This document shows, piece by piece, positions 1-8,455 of a stretch of 64,000 bases of DNA. The DNA is from Candidatus Nitrosopumilus sediminis (GTDB lineage Archaea > Thermoproteota > Nitrososphaeria > Nitrososphaerales > Nitrosopumilaceae): positions 868,001 to 932,000 of the forward strand of contig NC_018656.1 in assembly GCF_000299395.1 (NCBI RefSeq), given 5' to 3'. How positions within the stretch are numbered: the stretch's first letter is position 1; every line of letters starts with the position of its first letter. The position numbers and the translations under genes were made by a program. The notes beneath the pieces are model-generated. The model had not been told where the DNA came from and made no database searches. It saw nothing but the letters and a program-made list of their open reading frames with translations.

Positions 1-2
1 TA

Positions 3-1199
3 GCAAAAATCAATTATTTTGCTATCAGGGATTTTGTATATCTTGGAAAAATCGAACCATTGATGAGAGATCATATGATTGAAGAAATTAGTTGTGATGG
101 AACAAACATTCCGTTATACATATGGCATCGAGAACACGAGTCAATGCCAACAAACATCATATTTGAAAAAGATGCAGAACTAAATAATTTTTCAAGAAAG
201 ATGGCATATATTTGTGGAAAACATGTTTCGATGGCAGACCCAATTATTGATGCATCATTACCAAATGGAAGTAGAATCAATTTGACATTAGGTCATGAAA
301 TTACCAAACGTGGGAGTACATTTACAATTAGAAGATTTAGAGCAGACCCAATTACGATTATTGATTTAATAAAATTTGGAACCATATCAGTGGATATTGC
401 TGCATACATGTGGTATTTAGCTGAAAAGAAAGCAACGATGTTAATTGCAGGAGGCACTGCAAGTGGCAAAACAACTGCATTGAACGCATTGGCCTCATTT
501 ATCAGACCAGGGGAAAAAGTAGTAAGCATAGAAGACACACAGGAACTCAATCTACCTCATGAAAATTGGATTCCTGCAGTCTCAAGACAAAATTTTACAG
601 ATACTCAAATTGGAGAAATTAATCAATTTGATCTTTTAAGAGCAGCATTAAGGCAACGACCAGACATCATCATAGTAGGAGAAACTAGAGGAAGAGAGGC
701 ATACACGTTGTTTCAGGCAATGGCAACAGGCCACGGGGGATTCTCATCAATTCATGCAGATTCAGTAGATGCAACATTAACCAGACTAACATCATCTCCA
801 ATGGATGTTCCAAAAGCCTTAATCTCAAATAGTCTTGATTTGATCACACTGCAACTGAAAATCAGAGTGGGTGACAAATCAGCAAGAAGAATCATCCAGG
901 TTTCAGAAATTGATGGTATCGATGAAGTGACAGGACAAATCAAAACTCATGAAATTTTCAAATGGAATCCTAAAACGGACACTCATGAATATATGGGAGA
1001 CAGTGTTATTTTCAAAAAACTCAAAGATAGAGATGGAGATTCAGAAGAAAAGATCAATTATGAATTGACAAAAAGAAGACTAGCACTAGAATGGATGGTA
1101 AAAAACGACATTCGTGATCATAAAGAAGTAACTGCAAATGTAATGGATTTCTATGCAGACCCTGAAAGATTCTATGAAAGAAAGAGACTCGAGGTATAA
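3..1199 (+). CDS. Type IV pilus/archaellum-type secretion ATPase (VirB11/FlaI-like), 5' truncated
   Basis: Hexameric assembly ATPase that powers type IV pilus, archaellum or related export at the cytoplasmic membrane. The frame is open to the left edge of the window, so the N-terminus lies outside; 398 residues are visible. The N-terminal part resembles the FlaI/VirB11 N-domain (Glu-Pro, then Arg-Asp and Ile-Glu-Glu-Ile-Ser). A Walker A motif GGTASGKTT lies near visible residue 155 and a Walker B-like IIIVGETRGREA near residue 220, followed by a Gly-His-Gly-Gly stretch typical of the family. Two T2SF membrane proteins follow directly, the usual order for an archaeal pilus motor and platform. 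Whether it drives pili or another appendage cannot be told because the pilin genes are outside the window. Confidence 0.9.
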   Translation, partial: AKINYFAIRDFVYLGKIEPLMRDHMIEEISCDGTNIPLYIWHREHESMPTNIIFEKDAELNNFSRKMAYICGKHVSMADPIIDASLPNGSRINLTLGHEITKRGSTFTIRRFRADPITIIDLIKFGTISVDIAAYMWYLAEKKATMLIAGGTASGKTTALNALASFIRPGEKVVSIEDTQELNLPHENWIPAVSRQNFTDTQIGEINQFDLLRAALRQRPDIIIVGETRGREAYTLFQAMATGHGGFSSIHADSVDATLTRLTSSPMDVPKALISNSLDLITLQLKIRVGDKSARRIIQVSEIDGIDEVTGQIKTHEIFKWNPKTDTHEYMGDSVIFKKLKDRDGDSEEKINYELTKRRLALEWMVKNDIRDHKEVTANVMDFYADPERFYERKRLEV

Positions 1200-1203
1200 T
1201 ATC

Positions 1204-2127
1204 ATGAATTTAGTTAAAAACAAACAAAGAAAAAGAAAACAAGAAGAATCAGTAGGTCAGATTCATGTTTATAGTTACAAACTGTTAAATGAACATGTAA
1301 AATTTTTACATCCTAAATTACGAACACTGGATAAAACAATCAAACAAGCAATGATGCCAATCCCATTTGAAGTATATGTTTCAAGTATGGTTTTCTTCAG
1401 TATGATTGCAGGAGTATGTGGAGGAATTATGGGATTAATTGCATCACAGTTTATCAATATTCAGCCGGCAAGTGTAGGGATGCTACTTCCAATATTAAGT
1501 GGATTAATGCTGTTTGGAATGACTTTTGGAATATTACAGATGATACCAACTGTCAAAGTAAAAAACAGAGCAGCAAAACTCGTTGAGGAAATCCCTCATT
1601 TTATTGGATATATGTCAACGCTGGCAACCAGTGGCTTGACATTGGAGGGGATTTTCAAAGCCATAGCGAAAGAAGAAACAGATGAAGACATCGTTAAAGA
1701 TGCAAGATTCATCGTAAGAAATATCGATATTCTAGGCATGGATTTGATTAGTGCCATAAAAGATTTGATTCAGAGGACACCTACAGGACCATACTCAGAA
1801 TTACTTGAAGGAGCAATAGTTACAGTTCAATCAGGAGGAGATCTCAAAGAATATTTCAATGCAACTGCAAAAGTTCAGCTTGAAGAAAAGAAGATGTTAA
1901 TGCAAAAAACTACAGAATCATTAGGTAGTGTTGCAGAAATTTATACTATTTTACTAATTGTTTTTCCATTGCTTGCAGTAATCATGTTATCAATCATGGG
2001 AATTATGAGTCCTAGTCTTGCAGGATTTGATTTGTTAACACTGATGAATATTCTAACTTTTGCAGTAATTCCGCTTAGCGGAGTACTGATGTTAGTTATG
2101 ATGGACACCATGGTGCCAAAGAGGTAA
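1204..2127 (+). CDS. T2SF/TadC-FlaJ-like membrane platform protein 1
   Basis: Polytopic inner platform protein of a type IV pilus-like machine, partner of the ATPase encoded just upstream. From this start it has 307 residues: a basic N-terminus, hydrophobic segments near residues 60-130, a cytoplasmic T2SF domain with the usual Leu-rich helices (IPHFIGYMSTLATSGLTLEG), and two C-terminal membrane segments. I chose ATG 1204, four bases after the ATPase stop; an in-frame ATG at 1153 would overlap the ATPase by 47 bases and seems less likely. Its stop is directly followed by the start of the second platform protein, so the three genes form one operon. Confidence 0.85.
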   Translation: MNLVKNKQRKRKQEESVGQIHVYSYKLLNEHVKFLHPKLRTLDKTIKQAMMPIPFEVYVSSMVFFSMIAGVCGGIMGLIASQFINIQPASVGMLLPILSGLMLFGMTFGILQMIPTVKVKNRAAKLVEEIPHFIGYMSTLATSGLTLEGIFKAIAKEETDEDIVKDARFIVRNIDILGMDLISAIKDLIQRTPTGPYSELLEGAIVTVQSGGDLKEYFNATAKVQLEEKKMLMQKTTESLGSVAEIYTILLIVFPLLAVIMLSIMGIMSPSLAGFDLLTLMNILTFAVIPLSGVLMLVMMDTMVPKR

Positions 2128-3051
2128 ATGAAAATGGAAATAATGGAGAAAAAACAAAAGAAAAAGCCAGAGTCGAAATTAGAACCAAGACAATCAATTT
2201 TAAAAAATGAGATCCTCAAGACACTAGCATTCTCATTAATTGCATCGATAAGTGTTCTGTCAATGAGTTTCTATTTTTCAGAATTTTCAAATTCCACAAC
2301 AATCAGGGATGTAGGACTAATCTTTGGAATTCTAGTAGGGATTATTCCATTAACAATTCACCAACTAAAAGAAGTCCAAAGGAGAGACAGTATTGATAGA
2401 AATTTGCCAGTATTCCTACTTGCATTACTAAGTTCAGTTCAGAGTGGGGCCAATTTGATCAAAGCCATAGAACAAGCAGGAGATAGAAATCTTGGGGCAT
2501 TGACTCCAGAATTAAAAAATCTTAGAGCAAACATAAGCTGGGGAACCCCAATCGAAGAAGCTTTTGAAAACTTTGCAACAAGGACAGGGACCAGAGTTGC
2601 AAGACGTGTTACTGTATTGTTAGAAATGGCAATGAAGATAGGAGGAGATGTATCAGAAAATTTAGAGATGATCCAAAAGCACGTATCTGAAATGCAAAAT
2701 ATTGAAAAAAGTAGAAAATCTGCTTTGGCCCCATATACTTATACAATTTACATTTCATTTGGAGTATTTTTGGCAGTAGCTGTATTGCTTACTACCAGTT
2801 TTTTCACCGAAATAGAAAAGGTTCAGGACGGATTACTTGCATCTGGAAGTGGCACTGAAGGATTATTTGGATCCCTTGCAAGCATGGAAATTGAAAAATT
2901 AGAATCAGCATTGTTTAATATGGCAATAATAGAGGCAGTTTTTGGTGGACTGGCGGCGGGAAAAATTGGTGCAGGCTCATATGTTGCAGGTACAAAACAT
3001 GTTGTAGCAATGATTGTAATAGCAGTAATTGCATTTAACATTCCAATGTAG
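2128..3051 (+). CDS. T2SF/TadC-FlaJ-like membrane platform protein 2
   Basis: Second platform protein of the same machine, also 307 residues. Archaeal Tad-like systems often carry two tandem T2SF proteins that together make the platform. Hydrophobic segments lie near residues 30-75, 205-230 and at the C-terminus, flanking a cytoplasmic T2SF domain (LPVFLLALLSSVQSGANLIK and a conserved Arg-Arg-Val-Thr-Val-Leu-Leu-Glu stretch). The ATG directly follows the stop of the preceding gene; ATG 2134 is an alternative. It is the last gene of the operon, and a hairpin follows the stop. Confidence 0.85.
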   Translation: MKMEIMEKKQKKKPESKLEPRQSILKNEILKTLAFSLIASISVLSMSFYFSEFSNSTTIRDVGLIFGILVGIIPLTIHQLKEVQRRDSIDRNLPVFLLALLSSVQSGANLIKAIEQAGDRNLGALTPELKNLRANISWGTPIEEAFENFATRTGTRVARRVTVLLEMAMKIGGDVSENLEMIQKHVSEMQNIEKSRKSALAPYTYTIYISFGVFLAVAVLLTTSFFTEIEKVQDGLLASGSGTEGLFGSLASMEIEKLESALFNMAIIEAVFGGLAAGKIGAGSYVAGTKHVVAMIVIAVIAFNIPM

Positions 3052-3063
3052 ATGCCATTTAAG

Positions 3064-3083
3064 ACATTTCAGTAAAGAAATGT
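3064..3083 (+). other. Hairpin after the pilus operon
   Basis: ACATTTC and GAAATGT form a perfect 7-bp stem with a six-base loop, 13 bases after the stop of the second T2SF gene. It could protect the 3' end or mark termination. No clean T-run follows, so I do not call it a terminator. Confidence 0.4.
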
Positions 3084-3132
3084 TCTAAAGGAGATCATCA
3101 AATGTTGTTACAACATAATCAAAAGAAATCAT

Positions 3133-3170
3133 ATCAATTACTTGTATGATTTTTTATGTTTGTAATTGAT
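3133..3170. promoter_or_regulatory. 9-bp inverted repeat upstream of the TrmB-like gene
   Basis: ATCAATTAC and GTAATTGAT are perfect 9-bp arms separated by 20 bases, about 100 bp before the TrmB-like start. A smaller palindrome TGTTGT-T-ACAACA lies just upstream at 3103-3115. Both could be operator sites. A 15-codon reading frame with a good ribosome site (AAAGGAG, ATG 3102) also lies here but shows no recognisable protein. Confidence 0.35.
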
Positions 3171-3211
3171 CTAACAAGCAGATCTTTTAGTTTGCAATAT
3201 TTCAATATTAA

Positions 3212-3227
3212 TTACCAAAAATGGGAA
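3212..3227. promoter_or_regulatory. Palindromic operator TTACCAAAAATGGGAA
   Basis: One of a family of near-identical palindromes in this window (arms TTNCCA and TGGGAA around AAAA). It lies about 25 bases after an AATATT box, so it would cover the transcription start of the TrmB-like gene at 3270. This is a typical position for a repressor, possibly autoregulation. Confidence 0.6.
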
Positions 3228-3269
3228 TCAAAAACGATACAAAACATAGGAATCATACGAAAATACTAA

Positions 3270-4154
3270 ATGCAAATAGGCAAAGTGAGCCTAGGGGAAA
3301 AAAATAGAATGATTTCATATCAAGAACAGGTAAGCGGAATTGCGTCGGAACTAGAAGATATTTTAGATTTGGATGATTTAGAAGCCAAAGTTTATCTTAA
3401 TTTGCTAAGGGCAGGCCCAATTACAGCAAGTGCCCTAGCAAAAGAACTTGATATAGACAGAGCAAGAATGTACAGAACGGTAGACAAGCTAGTAAGTAGA
3501 AATATTATTTCTACAACATTATCCAGTCCCAAATTATGTATTGCCGCAGATCCTCACGATGCATTAAAAATTGCACTAGGCAAAAAAGAAGACGAAGTAA
3601 ACAAAATCAAAAAGTCAGGGGAGGCAATTATTGATAAAATCAATAATGAAATCAGTACCAATCAAAACAGCACAGTGCCAACATTCAGAGTAGTTCAGGG
3701 CCGTCAGAATATTTATGCAGATATTTCACATGTAATTGAAAATTCTACAGGAATCATCTACATCGCTACAACCCTCGATGATGTTTCAAGAATGTATCAC
3801 AGTACAATACCTGAAAAAATCACCCTTTGTGAAAAGAATGGTGGCAAAGTGAGATTACTTGTAGACATGGATGATCCTAAACTTGCACCTTTTGTTAAAA
3901 GATTCAATGCTACTGAAACAAGAATTGGAAAGCTTCCATCTAAAGGAAGAATAATAGTTCAACAAGAGAAAAAAATGATTATGTCAGATTCTGCAGCATC
4001 ATTCCAAAACTCAAACTCAGACTCTGACTTTTCATTATGTACAAACTCATCAGAGATGGTAGATAATATTTTTACACTATGTACATTTTTGTGGGATACA
4101 TCAAAGCCATTAAAAACATTAGATGTTAAAAATTTTGTAAAGAAAATGAAATAA
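3270..4154 (+). CDS. TrmB-family transcriptional regulator
   Basis: Probable DNA-binding regulator of the TrmB type. Residues about 20-95 form a winged helix (LEAKVYLNLLRAGPITASAL, then ELDIDRARMYRTVDKLVSR), and the remainder matches the TrmB-like sensor half, with a short coiled region at about 108-130 (KKEDEVNKIKKSGEAIIDKI). The family often binds sugars, but thaumarchaeal members are numerous and their ligands are unknown. I use ATG 3270; ATG 3309 is also possible. The palindromic operator at 3212-3227 suggests self-regulation or control by the second TrmB-like protein (8449-9297). Confidence 0.8.
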   Translation: MQIGKVSLGEKNRMISYQEQVSGIASELEDILDLDDLEAKVYLNLLRAGPITASALAKELDIDRARMYRTVDKLVSRNIISTTLSSPKLCIAADPHDALKIALGKKEDEVNKIKKSGEAIIDKINNEISTNQNSTVPTFRVVQGRQNIYADISHVIENSTGIIYIATTLDDVSRMYHSTIPEKITLCEKNGGKVRLLVDMDDPKLAPFVKRFNATETRIGKLPSKGRIIVQQEKKMIMSDSAASFQNSNSDSDFSLCTNSSEMVDNIFTLCTFLWDTSKPLKTLDVKNFVKKMK

Positions 4155-4230
4155 AAAATACGAAAGTACAACAATAATACTTTCATAAACTTTCGAGCCT
4201 AACATTTTAGAAATCGTTAAAAGGGACTCA

Positions 4231-4246
4231 TTCCCAAAAATGGGAA
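4231..4246. promoter_or_regulatory. Palindromic operator TTCCCAAAAATGGGAA
   Basis: Perfect 6-bp arms (TTCCCA/TGGGAA) around AAAA. A TATA-like GTTAAAAGG at 4216-4224 puts the expected transcription start near 4243, inside the palindrome. Its right arm overlaps the candidate start codons of the HEAT-repeat gene. Confidence 0.65.
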
Positions 4247-4743
4247 TGGCAATAGAAATCTACGACGAAAACAATCTAAGAGACCTACCAGAAGCCCAAA
4301 GGTTTTCCATGTGTGAACGTATCATAAAAAATGATAGTGATGAGTCAAAACGATGGGATGCAGTTTGGCTTATTGGAGAACTAGCTGAAAACAGAGATCC
4401 AGAAGATCCAATGTTCATAAAATCTGCAGATTTGATGGAGTGGGTATTGAAAAATGATGACAATGGAGTAGTTAAACATGAAGCATGTTATCAGATTGCT
4501 GGAAGGAATATGAGATCAAAGATCCCAGCTCTTGTAGAATCGGCACTAAATGACAAAAGCATTCTCACAAAACACGAGGCAATTGAATCCCTTGGCCTAA
4601 TGAGAGCATTTGATGCAATTGATTTGATTAGAGATGCCGAAATTGATCCAAGTATCGACGTTAGAGAAACAGCAAGATTCGTAATCAAAAGATTGCAAAG
4701 ATTGCAAAATCAAGGCGAATACAAACCAGCTGAGATTCTCTAA
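4246..4743 (+). CDS. HEAT-repeat protein (PBS-lyase-like repeats)
   Basis: About 165 residues of helical repeats: WDAVWLIGELAENRD, VVKHEACYQIAGRN, LTKHEAIESLGLM and VRETARFVIKRLQR follow the PBS-lyase HEAT pattern. Such proteins are scaffolds or work with modifying enzymes, and no catalytic residues are visible. I prefer ATG 4246 because the predicted transcription start is at about 4243; ATG 4240 is two codons earlier. The start region overlaps the palindromic operator, so expression is likely controlled by the same regulator as the TrmB-like and transporter genes. Confidence 0.75.
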   Translation: MAIEIYDENNLRDLPEAQRFSMCERIIKNDSDESKRWDAVWLIGELAENRDPEDPMFIKSADLMEWVLKNDDNGVVKHEACYQIAGRNMRSKIPALVESALNDKSILTKHEAIESLGLMRAFDAIDLIRDAEIDPSIDVRETARFVIKRLQRLQNQGEYKPAEIL

Positions 4744-4837
4744 TCAAATAACAACATATGTTATTTTTATTTTGAAATAACAATTATATTTTTTAATATG
4801 ATAAAGACTTAACTAACTGAATTCAAAAGCGTAAACC

Positions 4838-5635
4838 ATGAAAGATTCAGACGAATCACCAGAAATAGTTCCAGAAAAAATAGAAAATTCATTTAACTAT
4901 AAAGCATTATTGGGAATTGCAATATTAGTAATATCATTTCATATTGGAATTAATTATTTTATTGAAACGGATGATGCAGACACAATTGTTTCAATTTTCT
5001 CAATGTTCGTCCCACTCACACTAGCAATAATTGGATTTAGTGTAGTTCGTAAGTATAAAGGAACACAAGTTTTTGGAAAAGCATACTTAGCTCTATCATT
5101 TGGATATTTGAGCATATTTTTTGCCGAAGTCACATATGCAATATACGACATTGTTTACAACATAGAACCATATCCATCGATTGCCGATATTTTCTTTTTT
5201 ATGTTATACCCATTATTGTTAGTATATCTTTTTATAAATATCAAATTCTTCAGCCCCAACCTAGGAAAAAAAGCAAAAGCATGGATCATAGTAATGCCAC
5301 TTATTGTATTACTAGCATATTCAGTGGTATCAACAACTGCAGGAGAAATCAGCATATTAGAATTCGATTTCTACTATGGAATAATATTTGTCTATGCAGC
5401 AACACTCACTTTAGCTGTATCTATTGTCGGAGCAAGTATTTTCAAACAAGGAGTAATAGGAAAAGCATGGTTGATTTTAGTTATAGGAATCCTGCTCAAC
5501 AATTTAGGAGATTTATGGTATTATAATTTAGAATTATTTGGAGAGTATGATTTGTTACATCCAGTAAACATGTTTTGGTATTCAGGATACATAGTTGTAA
5601 TATATGCATTAGTCATACATAAAAAAACACTGTAA
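4838..5635 (+). CDS. Integral membrane protein, eight predicted helices
   Basis: A 265-residue membrane protein with about eight hydrophobic segments, starting near residues 24, 50, 82, 115, 148, 177, 208 and 240, and a short charged N-terminus. I do not recognise the family. Polar residues inside the helices (Glu-Val-Thr-Tyr, Asn-Asn-Leu-Gly-Asp) suggest a transport or sensing role rather than a pure anchor. It stands alone, convergent with the minus-strand wHTH gene that follows. Confidence 0.7.
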   Translation: MKDSDESPEIVPEKIENSFNYKALLGIAILVISFHIGINYFIETDDADTIVSIFSMFVPLTLAIIGFSVVRKYKGTQVFGKAYLALSFGYLSIFFAEVTYAIYDIVYNIEPYPSIADIFFFMLYPLLLVYLFINIKFFSPNLGKKAKAWIIVMPLIVLLAYSVVSTTAGEISILEFDFYYGIIFVYAATLTLAVSIVGASIFKQGVIGKAWLILVIGILLNNLGDLWYYNLELFGEYDLLHPVNMFWYSGYIVVIYALVIHKKTL

Positions 5636-5668
5636 GTTAAAAGAAATAAAATTTAAAAATAGATTGAA

Positions 5669-6289
5669 TTATGAATTAATTTGTACAGTTTGTAAAATAG
5701 AGCTATTAGCAAGTAATGAAGTCTTAAGTTGAACTTTAACTTCAACATCATTTTTAATTATGTCAACTTTAACGTTATCAAAAATAGTTTCATATTTTTT
5801 TACTTTTTTGCCATCATGAGCTAATTCAAATCCATTAGATACCAACAACCCATTATTTATCAGATAATTTATTTTTCGGTATCCAGAAGTTTGAGGAATT
5901 CTACATGAATCTAAAATTTTTGCAATAATTAAAGAGTCATTCATCACGGAGCCAAGAATTGCTTTTTTATCTTGATCTGCAAAAGATTCCAAAAATATTC
6001 GAGCCAATTCAGGATCTTTCATCTGGATCCAATTAGAATCAGTTTGTTTTGATTTTTCAACACTGACAACTTTTTGTAAGAATTTTTGTTCCAACCCATC
6101 AGCACCAGCACCAAAAAATTCTCTCAAAACACTATCAAATTTATGGAAATTTTTTATTGCTTGAACTAGCCCAAGACCATGTCGTTCCATTAATCTTTGC
6201 TCAATTTTATTCAAAGTATCATTACCAAGATTTTCCTCTATAGATTTTCTTAAAGATGGAACTAAAAGAGTATCCAGGCCATTTTCCAT
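5669..6289 (-). CDS. Winged-helix regulator-like protein, paralogue of the gene at 13129
   Basis: 206 residues, aligning along the whole length with the 203-residue protein at 13129-13740: ENLGN near residue 20, FDSVLREFFGAGADGLEQ near 50, TSGYRKIN near 135, and a C-terminal strand region ending SSILQT in both. The TSGYRKIN-LI--GLL segment looks like the recognition helix and wing of a winged helix. The N-terminal 100 residues are helical and unique to this family. The 109-residue protein at 37672 has the same helix-plus-C-terminal-strand plan. Function unknown; a transcription regulator is the best guess. Confidence 0.65.
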   Translation of the reverse strand: MENGLDTLLVPSLRKSIEENLGNDTLNKIEQRLMERHGLGLVQAIKNFHKFDSVLREFFGAGADGLEQKFLQKVVSVEKSKQTDSNWIQMKDPELARIFLESFADQDKKAILGSVMNDSLIIAKILDSCRIPQTSGYRKINYLINNGLLVSNGFELAHDGKKVKKYETIFDNVKVDIIKNDVEVKVQLKTSLLANSSILQTVQINS

Positions 6290-6547
6290 GTATGGATTTA
6301 AGAATACGTGATTATAAAGAATGTGACATTAATTTTTATGACAAACAACTACTCAATAGGGTTTTGATCGATCAGTGCTTCTAAAACCATTCTAAAGCGA
6401 TCGGAAATATTACAAATTCATGCAAAGTAATTATTTGTACAATGTTGTATGTGTTGAAAATAACATACTAATCCATATGACTAGAAATACTGTAAAACAA
6501 TTGTAAGAAATGAGCAGTCACGTAACAATACAAGGAGAGAGTCAACT

Positions 6548-7105
6548 TTGACTTTACAGGAAAAGCAATTATTGAAAAAAACAGATAATGTTTCAATAAG
6601 AATTGATTCGGATCTAAGCAGTAAACTTCATGAAAAATGTTTAGAACAAAAAATTAGTCTTAACACACTCATCAATCACTTATTAGACAAACAAGTGAAT
6701 TGGCATGAACTGACAACAGAGATGGGATGGATTCCAATGTTTAGATCAACATTTAGAGAATTATCTGATTCAATACCTAAAGATAAAATGGAAAAAATCG
6801 CTGAGACGACGGGAACATCTGATCTAAAAAATTCATTAAATTATGTTTATGGATATATCGAACTAGATTCAATCTTAGATTTGTTCAAGAAGAGATGTCA
6901 AAGTATGAATGTTCAATACAGAGAAATGGAAGTGAACGGAAAGAACAAAATTATCATTCAACACGATTTAGGGAAAAATTGGCCATTTTTCATCGTAGGT
7001 CAAATGAATACAATTCTAAATGAAATAGGACACAGGATAATCAATGAGGAATACAACAAGCAAGGATTTTCCTTTGAGATTGTCAAAACGGAGGAAATTC
7101 AATAA
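6548..7105 (+). CDS. RHH-type DNA-binding protein with conserved C-terminal domain, paralogue of 37081
   Basis: 185 residues. An N-terminal ribbon-helix-helix-like segment (VSIRIDSDLSSKLHEKCLEQ, then SLNTLINHLL) is followed by a helical domain containing IIQHDLGKNWPFF. The protein at 37081-37665 shares this layout, with IIQHELGSNWSIF at the matching place. The start is TTG, supported by a GGAGAG ribosome site about eight bases upstream and the lack of a nearby ATG. The C-terminal domain may bind a ligand or partner. I infer a transcription factor family specific to this lineage. Confidence 0.65.
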   Translation: MTLQEKQLLKKTDNVSIRIDSDLSSKLHEKCLEQKISLNTLINHLLDKQVNWHELTTEMGWIPMFRSTFRELSDSIPKDKMEKIAETTGTSDLKNSLNYVYGYIELDSILDLFKKRCQSMNVQYREMEVNGKNKIIIQHDLGKNWPFFIVGQMNTILNEIGHRIINEEYNKQGFSFEIVKTEEIQ

Positions 7106-7166
7106 GATCGGAAATCGTGCCTAAATTTCCAAAAAATTAAAGATACTGCTATTAAGGATAATCTCA

Positions 7167-7182
7167 TTTCCAAAAATGGGAA
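7167..7182. promoter_or_regulatory. Palindromic operator TTTCCAAAAATGGGAA
   Basis: Same family as 4231-4246, ending three bases before the transporter ATG. A TATTAAGG box near 7151 predicts transcription starting within the palindrome, so a bound protein would block initiation. Confidence 0.6.
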
Positions 7183-7185
7183 TGA

Positions 7186-8253
7186 ATGATTTCTGAGAAG
7201 GTTTCCTTTAAAAAATCAAAGTACGGATATTATCTAATTATTCTAGCGGCAGCATTATCAGCACTTATTCATGTTATTTCAAAACCCATGCTTGAAAATT
7301 CAGAAAACATGGTTGAAATCAATCCAATAGTTATGGCATTTTTGATTTATTTTATAGGGGGGATTTTTTTCACACCTCTTGCAAAAAAAACAAACCCTAT
7401 TTCCAAATTTGGGAAAAAAGATTGGATGTTTATGGGATTGATAGGAATTGCAGAAGTAGCAGCGCTGATAACTTATTTTTACGGATTATCAACGGCTACG
7501 GCAATTAATGCATCGATATTTAGCAATAGTGAAATAATTTTTGCACTTGTGATAGGAATGATGGTGTTTAAAGAAAAATTACACATAAAAGAATGCATTC
7601 CATTTTCAATGATAATTATTGGCATGATGGCATTGCCAATTGGTAATGATCTATATCAACATGGATTTAATTTGGGGCATATTGTAACTGGAGATCTTTT
7701 AATAATTTTATCAGGAGTTTTGTATGCAATAGATATAACATTTTGTAAGTATGTTGGAGATAAATTTGATGCTAGAAGAGTAACGCAAATAGTATCATTC
7801 ATTTGTGCAGGAGTGGCAATTTCATTAATCATAGTATTTGAAATTCCCATGGATGTAGACATATCTCAATTACCAGGTATTTTTACAATGTCGATTCTAG
7901 GTACTGGATTATCAACCTTATTTTTCTTAATGGCTCTAAAAATGATAGGAACTGTAAGAACAGTGTTGTTATACTCCACAACAGCTGTGTTTGGAGTAAT
8001 TTTTTCAGGAGTATTTCTTGCAGAAACAATTAGCACTATAGACATTATTTCATTAGGATTAGTATTAACAGGTATTTTCTTGCTTCGAAACAAACTTGCA
8101 GGAGAAGGGTATGAAGAAGAAAAAGACAAGATTACATCAAATGTCACACCTAGAAGAAAAACAAGGAAACAATCCATGCAAACACCAAAAATATCATATG
8201 AAACTAGAATTAAAAATGAAATTGCATTACAAGGCTGGATTAGTGCAGGCTAG
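7186..8253 (+). CDS. EamA/DMT-family membrane transporter
   Basis: 355 residues with about ten hydrophobic helices in two EamA repeats, as in drug/metabolite transporters. The first repeat ends near residue 145 (VIGMMVFKEKLHIKECIPFS) and the second near residue 300 (FLAETISTIDIISLGLVLTG); both have the family's Glu after a long helix. A basic cytoplasmic tail of about 50 residues follows. The substrate is not predictable. The palindromic operator directly before the ATG suggests TrmB-type control. Confidence 0.8.
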   Translation: MISEKVSFKKSKYGYYLIILAAALSALIHVISKPMLENSENMVEINPIVMAFLIYFIGGIFFTPLAKKTNPISKFGKKDWMFMGLIGIAEVAALITYFYGLSTATAINASIFSNSEIIFALVIGMMVFKEKLHIKECIPFSMIIIGMMALPIGNDLYQHGFNLGHIVTGDLLIILSGVLYAIDITFCKYVGDKFDARRVTQIVSFICAGVAISLIIVFEIPMDVDISQLPGIFTMSILGTGLSTLFFLMALKMIGTVRTVLLYSTTAVFGVIFSGVFLAETISTIDIISLGLVLTGIFLLRNKLAGEGYEEEKDKITSNVTPRRKTRKQSMQTPKISYETRIKNEIALQGWISAG

Positions 8254-8271
8254 TCATTTCATTAATTGAAA

Positions 8272-8355
8272 ATGAGCACAACTAAAAAGAAAAGAAAACA
8301 TAAAGCAGGAGATTTAACAACCTACCAGAAAATTCTAGGCACAAAAAAGTCCTAA
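8272..8355 (+). CDS. Possible 27-residue basic peptide
   Basis: A short reading frame of 27 codons, 18 bases after the transporter stop, encoding a very lysine-rich peptide that begins MSTTKKKRKHKAGDLTTYQK. Strong basic composition and a clean ATG/TAA support it; there is no clear ribosome site. It may bind nucleic acid or be a chance frame. Confidence 0.4.
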   Translation: MSTTKKKRKHKAGDLTTYQKILGTKKS

Positions 8356-8439
8356 AATAATAATAAATTTTCGAATGTAGTAATTTGTAGTTAAATGTAT
8401 ACGATTGAACGATCAGGCTTTTAAGAGAAACATCGATCA

Positions 8440-8455
8440 TTACCATTAATGGAAA
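8440..8455. promoter_or_regulatory. Palindromic operator variant TTACCATTAATGGAAA
   Basis: Divergent member of the TTNCCA-N4-TGGNAA family, overlapping the ATG of the second TrmB-like gene. A CTTTTAAGAG box at 8418-8427 predicts transcription starting at about 8446, inside the site. The mRNA is probably leaderless. Confidence 0.5.
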
